64,000 nucleotides of DNA from an uncultured Prevotellaceae bacterium (GTDB lineage Bacteria > Bacteroidota > Bacteroidia > Bacteroidales > Bacteroidaceae): positions 1 to 64,000 of the forward strand of contig CAMNIN010000009.1 of NCBI GenBank assembly GCA_946540735.1. The letters are read 5' to 3'. Below are positions 51,662-59,872 of the stretch, one piece after another; position 1 is the stretch's first letter, and each line of letters starts with the position of its first letter. The notes beneath the pieces are model-generated. The model ran no database searches. It had not been told where the DNA came from and saw only the letters and a list, made by a program, of their open reading frames with translations. The translations under genes and the position numbers were made by a program.

Positions 51662-54205
51662 TCATTTTACGATGACCTTCTTTCCGCCGACAATGTAGAT
51701 GCCCTTCTTCAACCCGGAGGATTGACCTGAACCTACTTTGCGGCCCTGCAGGTCGTAGATGGCGGGACTCCCCATGATGCCCGGACTGTCGGCAACTTGA
51801 GGCACGCCCATCGTGATCTCTCCCATGTACTGACCGATGAAGAAGATGATGCCCGTGGAACGCTCGCTGATGATGTAAATGAACGGGCGTGTGGCGTGGA
51901 AATCCGCGATATCGGGCATGCCCGAAGTCTCTGCTCCGATGACAGTGACGGCGGCAGCCTCGGTGCCTTCTTCATTGACATTGATTTTGGCCACCTGTTT
52001 CATCAAGCCTATAAAGGTTGGCATGTTGCAGAAATCCGGGAATTCAGCCAGATCAAGAATGAAGGCAGTGGGCATGCCTAATGCCGACATGACGGGTTTC
52101 AGGTCAGTAGATGCCTCGGTCTCGAAGCGTGGCAGTTTCAGGTCCACGATCGTGCCACGCCCGTGGAATTGCCAGTTCTGACCGTCCATCTTGTCAAGCA
52201 CATCGTCAATGGTCTTGTCGGGTTGGGGCAGGATGACAGTCATCTGGTAGGCTTCGTTGCCATAGGGCAGTTTGATGGCCTGATACAGGTCGTTGCTGGT
52301 ATATTCAAACTCAGCTCCGGCCATGACGAACTCATTGCGTGGGATGTGCATCATCGGTACCATTTCGACACCATTGAACAACTCTTCCACCGTGTTGTTG
52401 GGATCAAACTTCGTCGTCCATGGCCCTTTGAAGTATAAGGCGTTGAGCAGATAGCTCTCGGTGTCTTTGTCGAACTCATCCTTGGAGAGTATCTCCTTGA
52501 CCATACCTTCCGTATGGTCGCTGCTCCACTGGTTGATGACATCGCGGGTGACTCCATCGTAGAAGTCGCGTGTCTCGGGCTGCGCGTCGTAGTATTCGTT
52601 GGCTTTCTGGACGAACGGTGCCTGCAGTTCGATGCCCCAGTGACTGTTCACGTAGATGGTGTTGGCGATATCGACCCTGGTCTCTTTGTCCAGCGTGCCG
52701 CTCTCGGAAAGCATCTTGCGGCAGAACTGGTTGATGCCGTCGGCACCGGCCTCGCCGAAGCCCAGCACGTCGTTGATTTCCTGCTGTGTCTGTCCGGCCG
52801 CGCCATTGTTCATCATGCCCAGTGCGTAGGTGATGCTGAGAGGAGATATGACACTGCTCTTCTCATCGCGTGCCTGGCGGAAGAGGCGTATGGCAAAGTC
52901 GTTGTTGCTCTTCACGAGTTGCCGCTCCTCTTCCGTGAGGCTGATATCGTGGCGCGGATTGTCCAAAGGCTCGCCCATGTATTGTCCGATAAAAAAGATG
53001 CTTCCTGTAGAACGCTCGCTGATGACATAGAGGAAAGGTCTGTCGGCGATGAACTCTGCAAATCGGGAAGGCCCGCCTCTGTCGGACATGCCAATGACCG
53101 TGGCTGCCGCAGCTTCCGTGCCTTTCTCGTCGAGTTTCAGGTGGGCTTTCTGCTTCATCATGCTGATCCAGCATCGGTGGGAGTTGGCCTCATTGTCACC
53201 AGAATAGCAGAAGTCCATAAAACCGTGGCCATCGTATTCCAGAAAAGCATTCGGCATACCGAGCGATGCCATGATGTCTTTCAGGTCCTGGTCGGTGTCG
53301 GTCTCTATGCGTGGCATTCTCAGCATCACCTGATATTCCTCGTATTCGGCGGCATTCCAGTTCTTGCCGCTCATGGCTGCCATCACATCATCAAGGGTTT
53401 TCCCATATTGAGGGAGGAAGAGTGTCATCTGGTAGGAACCGTTGCCGTAGGGCAGGATGACCGACTTGTACAGGTCGGTTTGCGCATATTGGAAAACATT
53501 TACCTGGCCCATCATCGTGGCCATGCGCTGCATGTTGTCGAAATATGCATTCTGTGTCTGTGTTTCGTCAAACGGACAGCCCCATGCGCCTTTGAAACAG
53601 ATGGCATTCAGAAGGAAACTCAACAAGTTGGGGTCTTGCAGGTCCTCTGCCTTCAGCAGGTCGTGGATCATACCGTCGGTGTGGTCGGAAGCCCACTGAT
53701 TGATGATGCCCAGCGTGGCTGGATTGCTGAAACTGACGATGGACGGCGTGGCGTCATAGTAAGTCGCTGCCGCATCCTTGAAGGCTGTCTTCAGCGAGAT
53801 ATCCTTTCTGTCGCCGTTGAAATAAATGGTGTTGGCAATGGCCACACGTGTGTCCTCGTCAAGTAGGGCACTCTCCGTCAGCATCTTGCGGCAGAAAGTG
53901 TTCATCGTAGCCACGTCAGCATATCCTTCTTGCCGTCCGCCAGAAAGCACTTGGCTTATCTCCTCGCGCGTGATGCCGTCGGCACCATTGTTGAGCATGC
54001 CAAGAGCATAGGTGATGCTCAGTGGTGAGATGACATGATTCTCTGTGTCACGTGTCTTACGGAACAGGTTAAAGGCAAAGTCGCTGTTCTGCTCTACCAG
54101 TGCACGTTCGGCATCAGTCAATGAAATCGTCTTTGGCTCGCCACCTTGGGCCAACGCCGCCGAGGCCAATAAGATGGACAACACCATGAGTACAGTCTTT
54201 CTCAT
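51662..54205 (-). CDS. Tandem two-domain serpin with T9SS tail
   Basis: 847 residues: signal peptide MRKTVLMVLSILLASAALAQ, serpin domain 1 (about 30-405), serpin domain 2 (about 415-790), then a sorting tail (AIYDLQGRKVGSGQSSGLKK...). Both domains have the serpin core (SPLSITYALGMLNNGADG / SPLSITYALGMMNNGAAG) and intact hinge regions: EKGTEAAAATVIG and EEGTEAAAVTVIG. Counting P17 from the hinge Glu puts P1 at Arg in SDR-GG for domain 1 and at Ser in AETS-GMP for domain 2, so the two heads should trap different proteases. Inhibitory hinges (small residues at P12-P8) suggest real inhibitors. Two serpins in one chain is rare in bacteria. First gene of the operon ending in the sigma-barrel fusion. 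Confidence 0.9.
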   Translation of the reverse strand: MRKTVLMVLSILLASAALAQGGEPKTISLTDAERALVEQNSDFAFNLFRKTRDTENHVISPLSITYALGMLNNGADGITREEISQVLSGGRQEGYADVATMNTFCRKMLTESALLDEDTRVAIANTIYFNGDRKDISLKTAFKDAAATYYDATPSIVSFSNPATLGIINQWASDHTDGMIHDLLKAEDLQDPNLLSFLLNAICFKGAWGCPFDETQTQNAYFDNMQRMATMMGQVNVFQYAQTDLYKSVILPYGNGSYQMTLFLPQYGKTLDDVMAAMSGKNWNAAEYEEYQVMLRMPRIETDTDQDLKDIMASLGMPNAFLEYDGHGFMDFCYSGDNEANSHRCWISMMKQKAHLKLDEKGTEAAAATVIGMSDRGGPSRFAEFIADRPFLYVISERSTGSIFFIGQYMGEPLDNPRHDISLTEEERQLVKSNNDFAIRLFRQARDEKSSVISPLSITYALGMMNNGAAGQTQQEINDVLGFGEAGADGINQFCRKMLSESGTLDKETRVDIANTIYVNSHWGIELQAPFVQKANEYYDAQPETRDFYDGVTRDVINQWSSDHTEGMVKEILSKDEFDKDTESYLLNALYFKGPWTTKFDPNNTVEELFNGVEMVPMMHIPRNEFVMAGAEFEYTSNDLYQAIKLPYGNEAYQMTVILPQPDKTIDDVLDKMDGQNWQFHGRGTIVDLKLPRFETEASTDLKPVMSALGMPTAFILDLAEFPDFCNMPTFIGLMKQVAKINVNEEGTEAAAVTVIGAETSGMPDIADFHATRPFIYIISERSTGIIFFIGQYMGEITMGVPQVADSPGIMGSPAIYDLQGRKVGSGQSSGLKKGIYIVGGKKVIVK

Positions 54206-54231
54206 ACCGCTTATTGTTTAGTTATCTACTG

Positions 54232-54239
54232 CAAAAATA
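54232..54239 (-). promoter_or_regulatory. -7 element of the serpin operon
   Basis: Minus-strand TATTTTTG, 27 nt before the serpin ATG. No TTTG at the right spacing, which may mean dependence on another sigma factor or an activator. Confidence 0.45.
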
Positions 54240-54392
54240 TAATTGTTTTTCTTTTATAGATAAGAAAATCATCACATGACTGCGCAAGCATCTTTTATTT
54301 AACTTTTTTTATTATTTTCGACTAAAAAGCGAAGGTGTTGTTAAAGAATATTAATAAAAATACCGAATGGCAAAATCATCCGAAAAAAAATA

Positions 54393-54400
54393 TATATTTG
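54393..54400 (+). promoter_or_regulatory. -7 element of the Big_2 protein gene
   Basis: TATATTTG in an AT-rich 263-bp divergent region shared with the serpin operon; no clear -33 box. Leader about 62 nt to the ATG at 54469. Confidence 0.45.
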
Positions 54401-54468
54401 TGGGGAATATGTGCCTTTATACCACATCATTGACTCATCGAACACAACTCACTTAAAATCTAAACAAT

Positions 54469-57400
54469 ATGAAAAAAAACCTACGCTATCTATTCATGCT
54501 GCTGCTGATGGTTATCACAGCAGGAGCATACGCTGAGGATGTCAAACTGATTGACTATCCCACATCGCAAGACGGCATCACACTCAGTGGCACGACCGCT
54601 ACTGGAACGGTGAAAATCCACGCCAACAAAGACGCCGTGAAATGCATCACCCTCAAAAATGGCTTCACGACAGATGGGAAAATGAACGGCAACCACATCA
54701 AACTGACCGTGGACGGCGGGTTAAAGGCTGGTGATGTGGTCACCATCGCTGGTGCTATCAGCAACAAAGACGCTTCGAAGAGAGCCACAGCCGTACTGTT
54801 CTCTGCTGATGAAACAGAAACCACTGCAAGCGTTATCAAACAATTCAGCGATTTCATCAACTGTCTAACGGCTGAAGAGGATCCTGTAGAGGAATCCTAC
54901 ACCTTGGAGAAAGACTACGACGTGCTCTACCTGGGACGTGATGGCGGCACAGGAGCCAACTTGACCCTGATCACGTTGACACGCCAAACCAACCAGAAGA
55001 AACTCACCTTGTCTTTCCCCGAGGCCAGCTACACCGTGAGAGAAGGTGAGGCTTTCGAAGCTCCTCAACTGAATTACGCAGGGGTGACCGATGAGGAATT
55101 CACCCAAATCGCCAGCCAGATCATTTATACCAGCGAGGATGAAGGTGTGGCTACAGTCGATGCTAATGGAGCCGTCACCATCGTGGCCGAGGGCACAACC
55201 ACCATCACCGCCGCTTTTGCCGGAAACGACAATATCATGGCCGCTGATGCCAGCTACAAACTCACCGTCATCGACAAATACGCTCCAGCAATGCTGATCG
55301 ACTATCCCAACACCAAGGATGGCACGTCCTTATCAGGAACAACGGTCGACGGCACCGTTTCAATCAACAAAAAAGATGTGCCTTGCTACTCCCTCAAAAA
55401 CTCCTATGTGGATAAAGAGAAAAAGACCGGCAACCATATCGAACTGAAAATCGACGGAGGATTCAAGAAAGGTGACGTCCTGACGGTCAGCGGCTGTTTC
55501 AACACCGACGACGCTGCCAAACGAGGCACGGTCGTCCTGTTCTCTGACAAAGAAGACGGCACAATCAACAAGATCAAGACTTTTGAGGATTTCATCAACC
55601 TCAAGCAAACCTCTGAACTCGTCGAACAGTCATTCACCCTCGAAGAGGACTACGACGTGCTCTACCTGGGACGCGACGGCAATACCGCCACCCATGTGAC
55701 CCTCATCACCATGATGCGCAAAATGCCACTGTTCAACGAGACCTTCGACCAAATCAATGAGACCGGCGGCAATGATGACGCATTTTCAGGTCAGGTGGCC
55801 AACAAAACAATGGCTACGACCGATGCTACTGATGAAGAATGGACTTCACTCGATAAGATCTCTAAGGGCAAGCAATGCGCTAAGTTCGGTACTGGTTCTG
55901 CCAATGGAGTCATGACCACCCGCGTCATCACCCTCAAAGGCGACGGCGGCCTGACCTTCCGCGCTGCCGGATGGTCGGGTGGCACCAATACCCTGACCGT
56001 GAAAGCTATGGATGCGACGGGTGCCCCATTCGTGGAGAAAACCATCACCCTCACCAACAGTGCCTGGAAGGACTACGCCATCGCCCTCGACAATGCCGAC
56101 GGCAACATGGTACTTGAGTTCTCTGGAAAACGTGGCTTCATCGACGACATCGTGGTGAAAGAAGGCAAGGTCGTCGAGAAGGCGGACATTGTATTGGCTT
56201 TCGATCCCACCGAACTCGAAGTGGAGATGGGCAATGAGTTCGTTGAGCCTGTACTCTCTACACCCAAGGATTTTGTCGGCACCGTAACCTATAGCATCAG
56301 CAACGAGAAAGTGGCTACCATCGACGCCGCAACAGGCAAACTGACTCTCGTGGGCGCAGGTACGGCCAAAGTGACTGCCAAGACCTCGGAGACCGACATT
56401 TACAATGAGGGCGAGGCCAGCTATACGCTCACCGTCATCGAGAATGTGCTCTACGACATCGCCGGTATCAAGTCGCTGACAAGTGGAAGCGTCGGAACAC
56501 TGAAATTCGACAACGCTCAGGTGCTCTTCAAAGGCACTAACGACATGTATGTGAAGGATGCCTCCGGTGCCATCGATTTCTTCAAGACCACCAATTTCAC
56601 CTATAAGGAGGGCGATATCCTCAATGGCACAGCCAAGGTGACCTATACCCTCTACAACGGACTGCCCGAAATCACCAAGGTGGAGGACGCCGAAGTGACG
56701 GCTGCCGACGGCACGGCCACTCCGGCAGCAGAGGAAATCGCCAATGTCACCCTCGAGAAATATATGTGCGACCTCGTCAAGGTGAAAGGCACCTTCAAGG
56801 TGAACGGCAGGAACTTCTTCGTGACCGACGGCACCAATGAGGTCCAGCTCTACAACAAGTTCGATATCGCTGAGTGCGACATGTCCAACGTGAAAGACGG
56901 CGCAGAGGTCACGGCTACGGGTATCGTCATTCCTTTCAACGGTAAACCCGAGATCGCCCTCACCCAACTTGAGGTGAAGGAGGCCGAGGTCGTCACCGCC
57001 AAAATCACCGACGCTGGCTATGCCACCTTGTTCTATGGAACGAAAGCCCTCACCGTACCGGCTGGCGTGAAAGCCTATACCGCCACGGTGAATGAGAAGT
57101 CTATCGTGCCCGGCACGACCTACAACGAAGGCAACGTGATCCCCGCCGGCGAGGCTGTCATCCTTGAAGGCCCTGCAGGAGAATATGAGTTTGAGGTGGA
57201 TGCCACCAACACCGACTCTCCCACCACAGGCAACATGCTCTATGGATTCGATGAGGATGCCACCACCACTGGACCTGCCGGCTCGGCTTTCTACAAGCTC
57301 GCCGTCGGACCTCAGGGCGTGGGCTTCTATTACGGAGCAACAGGTGGAGCTGCCTTCACCTCTGCTGCTCACAAGGCTTATCTGGCCGTGCCCGAGAGCA

Positions 57401-57564
57401 TGGGCGCCAGCTTCTTCCTCTTCGAGACTGATGGCATCAACGTCGTCAAGTATGGACTCTCGAAGAATGATGTCATCTACAACCTCCAGGGCGTACGCAT
57501 GGATGCCACAAACATCAGCAAGGGCATCTATATCGTCAATGGCAAGAAGATGGTCGTGAAGTAA
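54469..57564 (+). CDS. Large secreted repeat protein with Big_2 domains, OB-fold and T9SS tail
   Basis: 1031 residues. The signal peptide (MKKNLRYLFMLLLMVITAGAYA) is followed by an internal duplication of ~140 residues: units at about 24-170 and 270-415 both contain LIDYP..., GNHIxLxxDGG, and YDVLYLGRDG. Big_2-like units lie between and after (SEDEGVATVDANGAVTIVAE; SNEKVATIDAATGKLTLVGA). A galactose-binding-like fold (GFIDDIVVKEG) and an OB-fold (NAQVLFKGTNDMYVKDASGA) follow. The C-terminal module (DAGYATLFYGTKALTVPAGV...GVGFYYGA) matches the plan of the 22,001 protein, and the end is the sorting tail DVIYNLQGVRMDATNISKGI. Likely surface adhesin or display protein; a small peptide gene follows 39 nt downstream. 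Confidence 0.8.
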   Translation: MKKNLRYLFMLLLMVITAGAYAEDVKLIDYPTSQDGITLSGTTATGTVKIHANKDAVKCITLKNGFTTDGKMNGNHIKLTVDGGLKAGDVVTIAGAISNKDASKRATAVLFSADETETTASVIKQFSDFINCLTAEEDPVEESYTLEKDYDVLYLGRDGGTGANLTLITLTRQTNQKKLTLSFPEASYTVREGEAFEAPQLNYAGVTDEEFTQIASQIIYTSEDEGVATVDANGAVTIVAEGTTTITAAFAGNDNIMAADASYKLTVIDKYAPAMLIDYPNTKDGTSLSGTTVDGTVSINKKDVPCYSLKNSYVDKEKKTGNHIELKIDGGFKKGDVLTVSGCFNTDDAAKRGTVVLFSDKEDGTINKIKTFEDFINLKQTSELVEQSFTLEEDYDVLYLGRDGNTATHVTLITMMRKMPLFNETFDQINETGGNDDAFSGQVANKTMATTDATDEEWTSLDKISKGKQCAKFGTGSANGVMTTRVITLKGDGGLTFRAAGWSGGTNTLTVKAMDATGAPFVEKTITLTNSAWKDYAIALDNADGNMVLEFSGKRGFIDDIVVKEGKVVEKADIVLAFDPTELEVEMGNEFVEPVLSTPKDFVGTVTYSISNEKVATIDAATGKLTLVGAGTAKVTAKTSETDIYNEGEASYTLTVIENVLYDIAGIKSLTSGSVGTLKFDNAQVLFKGTNDMYVKDASGAIDFFKTTNFTYKEGDILNGTAKVTYTLYNGLPEITKVEDAEVTAADGTATPAAEEIANVTLEKYMCDLVKVKGTFKVNGRNFFVTDGTNEVQLYNKFDIAECDMSNVKDGAEVTATGIVIPFNGKPEIALTQLEVKEAEVVTAKITDAGYATLFYGTKALTVPAGVKAYTATVNEKSIVPGTTYNEGNVIPAGEAVILEGPAGEYEFEVDATNTDSPTTGNMLYGFDEDATTTGPAGSAFYKLAVGPQGVGFYYGATGGAAFTSAAHKAYLAVPESMGASFFLFETDGINVVKYGLSKNDVIYNLQGVRMDATNISKGIYIVNGKKMVVK

Positions 57565-57603
57565 TCCTGTTAGTCAAGTATAATCATAAAAAAAACGTCA
57601 GAT

Positions 57604-57774
57604 ATGAAAAAATATGTGATTCCTAACATCGCAGTTCTCAGAAAGAGAATGGATGTCATGGCGGGTTTGGATATTTACACCACCACACAAGGTGTAGGCG
57701 ATCAACTTGGCAACGACGCTGATTTCGATGAGGATGAGCCGGTCGTGGTCAACCGCAGCGTATGGGACAACTGA
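57604..57774 (+). CDS. Small acidic peptide downstream of a T9SS protein (56 aa)
   Basis: A 56-codon gene 39 nt after the 1031-residue protein gene and just before a perfect terminator. It starts MKKYVIPNIAVLRKRMDVMA, has an Asp/Glu-rich middle (NDADFDEDEP) and ends NRSVWDN. Compare the 54-codon gene at 23,660: MKREYIAPVILKV start and GSVWEE end. Same position, length, charge pattern and last residues, so the two are homologous or under the same constraint. No cysteines, no signal peptide. Function unknown. Confidence 0.7.
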   Translation: MKKYVIPNIAVLRKRMDVMAGLDIYTTTQGVGDQLGNDADFDEDEPVVVNRSVWDN

Positions 57775-57790
57775 TCTAAAACATACTTAC

Positions 57791-57830
57791 CACAAAAAAG
57801 GGACTTTCATCCGAGAGTCCCTTTTTTGTG
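57791..57830. terminator. Bidirectional terminator overlapping the prmC 3' end
   Basis: CACAAAAAAGGGACT and AGTCCCTTTTTTGTG are perfect 15-bp complements around a 10-nt loop, with T-tracts on both strands. The stop codon of prmC (57807-57809) lies inside the hairpin. Confidence 0.88.
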
Positions 57831-58682
57831 GTTGATGGCCTTGACAAAACGGAGCTTGCCAAACTGGTCCGCACGGGTCCGCACACCGACAAAACCCTGT
57901 CGGCGAAGCATCTCCTCGATATCGCCCACATAACGTGGGTTGCACTCGAAAAACAAAGAGCCTCCCTCACAAAGGGCACGATGGGCGTAACAGGCTATCG
58001 CACGATAAAACAACAAAGGGTCGTCATCAGGCACGAACAACGCTTCATGTGGCTCGTGCTCCACCACATTGCGGTGCATGTCGGCGGATTCCCGCAGACA
58101 GATATAGGGTGGATTGGAGACGATGATTTCCCAACGGTCATCCACTGCATCCAGATGAAGGGCGTCCTGGCACACTGCGGCTACCGTGGCTCCACAACGC
58201 GAGGCATTCCTCCTGGTGACGGACAATGCCACCGAGGAGACATCATAGGCGCTCACCTGTGACCCGGCAACTTCCAAAGCAAGGGTAACAGCAATGCAAC
58301 CGCTGCCGCTGCCGATATCCAGTATCCGGGGATGGGCTGCGTATTTGTCCTCCATCACCCAACGGCACAGCACCTCGGTCTCTGGACGGGGAATAAGCAC
58401 ACCCGGCTCCACATACATCATCCGCCCCATAAAAGGGGCCTCACCCAGCACGTATTGCACTGGGATGGCGGAGGCCAACTGAGCCATCATCCGGTCAAGC
58501 TCGGCTCTTTCCGACCCACTCAACCGGCTTGTCCCGTCGCAGAGGATATCGGCCAGCGACAGTCCCATCCGGGTTTCCAAAACGGTGCGGACAATGGCTT
58601 TCGCCTCGCCAGCATCATAGAGCGGCACAAGTTGCCGCCACAACTGCTGATAGGTCAGTGAAGGGGAAACGGACTCTTTCAT
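57807..58682 (-). CDS. prmC: Release factor glutamine methyltransferase (HemK/PrmC)
   Basis: A 291-residue S-adenosylmethionine enzyme that methylates the Gln of the GGQ motif of peptide-chain release factors. N-terminal helical domain, then motif I ILDIGSGSGCIAVTLAL (about 118-134) and the signature IIVSNPPYICLRES (NPPY, about 188-193). VLIPRPETEVL is also family-typical. The ATG at 58682 is the usual family start. Its last codons (INHKKGTLG) are encoded by the terminator hairpin shared with the convergent small-peptide gene. Divergent from ribD. Confidence 0.93.
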   Translation of the reverse strand: MKESVSPSLTYQQLWRQLVPLYDAGEAKAIVRTVLETRMGLSLADILCDGTSRLSGSERAELDRMMAQLASAIPVQYVLGEAPFMGRMMYVEPGVLIPRPETEVLCRWVMEDKYAAHPRILDIGSGSGCIAVTLALEVAGSQVSAYDVSSVALSVTRRNASRCGATVAAVCQDALHLDAVDDRWEIIVSNPPYICLRESADMHRNVVEHEPHEALFVPDDDPLLFYRAIACYAHRALCEGGSLFFECNPRYVGDIEEMLRRQGFVGVRTRADQFGKLRFVKAINHKKGTLG

Positions 58683-58686
58683 GCCG

Positions 58687-58694
58687 CAAAAATA
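58687..58694 (-). promoter_or_regulatory. -7 element near prmC
   Basis: Minus-strand TATTTTTG immediately before the prmC ATG. It would imply a leaderless or nearly leaderless transcript, so either the start is slightly downstream or this box is not used. Confidence 0.35.
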
Positions 58695-58758
58695 CAAAAA
58701 ACACGGCTTACCCACAAGAAAGCATCACACGGCCATCGGTTTTATCACGAAAAAAAAC

Positions 58759-58766
58759 TATTTTTG
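58759..58766 (+). promoter_or_regulatory. -7 element of ribD
   Basis: TATTTTTG 23 nt before the ribD ATG at 58789; no clear -33 box. Confidence 0.5.
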
Positions 58767-58788
58767 CATCAAACTTTCCGATCATACG

Positions 58789-59667
58789 ATGACAGATATG
58801 AGTTTTGACGAACGCTACATGCGCCGCTGCCTCCAATTGGCTTCCAATGGACTGCTCACCTGCCGCCCCAACCCGATGGTGGGGGCTGTCATTGTGTCTC
58901 ATGACAGGATCATCGGCGAGGGCTATCATATCCGGTGCGGCGAGGGACACGCTGAGGTGAACGCCTTCGCCTCCGTCCGCCCTTCCGACGAGCATCTCCT
59001 GCCCGAAGCGACCATTTATGTCAGTCTCGAACCTTGTTCGCATTATGGCAAGACTCCGCCTTGTGCCGACCTGATCGTCAGCAAGGGGGTGCGCCGCGTC
59101 GTGGTGGGCTGTGTCGACCCTTTCGCCAAGGTGCAGGGCCGTGGCATACAGAAATTGCGGGATGCGGGCATAGAGGTGACGGTAGGTGTACTCGAAAAAC
59201 AATGCAGGTGGCTCAACCGCCGTTTTTTCACCTTCCATCAGCACCACCGCCCTTACATCACCTTGAAATGGGCTCAGACAGCCGATGGGTTTCTTGACGA
59301 CCATGGCCGGGCCGTGGCCATCTCCACTCCTTACTCACAGATGCTGGTCCACCAACTGAGGGCAGAGCATGATGCGATCCTTGTGGGACGGGTCACCGAA
59401 CAACGGGAGCATCCACGGCTCGATGTCCGCCGGTGGAGTGGTCCCAGTCCGGTGAAAATGGTTCTTTCGCATGAGCATGATATCGACAGCATCCTGGCAG
59501 AATGCCATGAACGACAACTGCTGTCGCTTCTGGTGGAAGGTGGCCGACAGACGTTGCAATCCTTCATCGACCGACATTTGTATGATGAAATCAGAATAGA
59601 AACAGGTTCCATCACGGTGGGCGGCGGCACTCCTGCGCCCAGCATAGCAATACCTCCCCACGTTTGA
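58789..59667 (+). CDS. ribD: Riboflavin biosynthesis deaminase/reductase, short form
   Basis: A 292-residue bifunctional riboflavin enzyme: deamination of the diaminopyrimidine intermediate, then reduction of its ribosyl side chain. The deaminase part has PNPMVGAVIV, GEGHAEVNAF and VSLEPCSHYGKTPPCADLIV (zinc site). The reductase part is recognisable (YITLKWAQTADGFLDDHGRA, LRAEHDAILVGRVTEQREHP, LLVEGGRQTLQSFI) but shorter than usual: about 50 residues are missing around the middle compared with the ~350-residue norm. The ATG at 58789 follows the promoter; 58798 is also possible. The C-terminus ends at GTPAPSIAIPPHV near the normal family end. Confidence 0.88.
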   Translation: MTDMSFDERYMRRCLQLASNGLLTCRPNPMVGAVIVSHDRIIGEGYHIRCGEGHAEVNAFASVRPSDEHLLPEATIYVSLEPCSHYGKTPPCADLIVSKGVRRVVVGCVDPFAKVQGRGIQKLRDAGIEVTVGVLEKQCRWLNRRFFTFHQHHRPYITLKWAQTADGFLDDHGRAVAISTPYSQMLVHQLRAEHDAILVGRVTEQREHPRLDVRRWSGPSPVKMVLSHEHDIDSILAECHERQLLSLLVEGGRQTLQSFIDRHLYDEIRIETGSITVGGGTPAPSIAIPPHV

Positions 59668-59676
59668 GACCACTCT

Positions 59677-59772
59677 AAAAAGTCGGATGAATCCCATTCG
59701 CAAGTGAATGTAGAGACGTCGCATTGAGGCGTCTCCCTTCTGTTATCTCATTTCATGACATTATGCAGGAGG
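59677..59772. repeat. Dispersed palindromic repeat (half copy)
   Basis: Matches 4579-4670 in order: aaaaagtcgg, tgaatcc, then the identical 28-nt arm at 59710-59737; the right arm is missing. Just downstream of ribD. Confidence 0.65.
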
Positions 59773-59872
59773 GTATGTCAAAATGAAATGTCACACTCTC
59801 TTTTCGTGTTTATTCTATCCAAAATGCTCAAGATGTCGCGCCAAAGGTTCCCCTCCCATCGCAGGGATGGGG

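Noticed and set aside
52514..53866. A 450-codon open frame antisense to the tandem serpin
   Set aside because: Shadow of the serpin coding sequence; no domain and no start context.
55846..57372. A 508-codon open frame antisense to the Big_2 repeat protein
   Set aside because: His/Gly/Val-rich translation without motifs; the sense protein has signal peptide, repeats and sorting tail.
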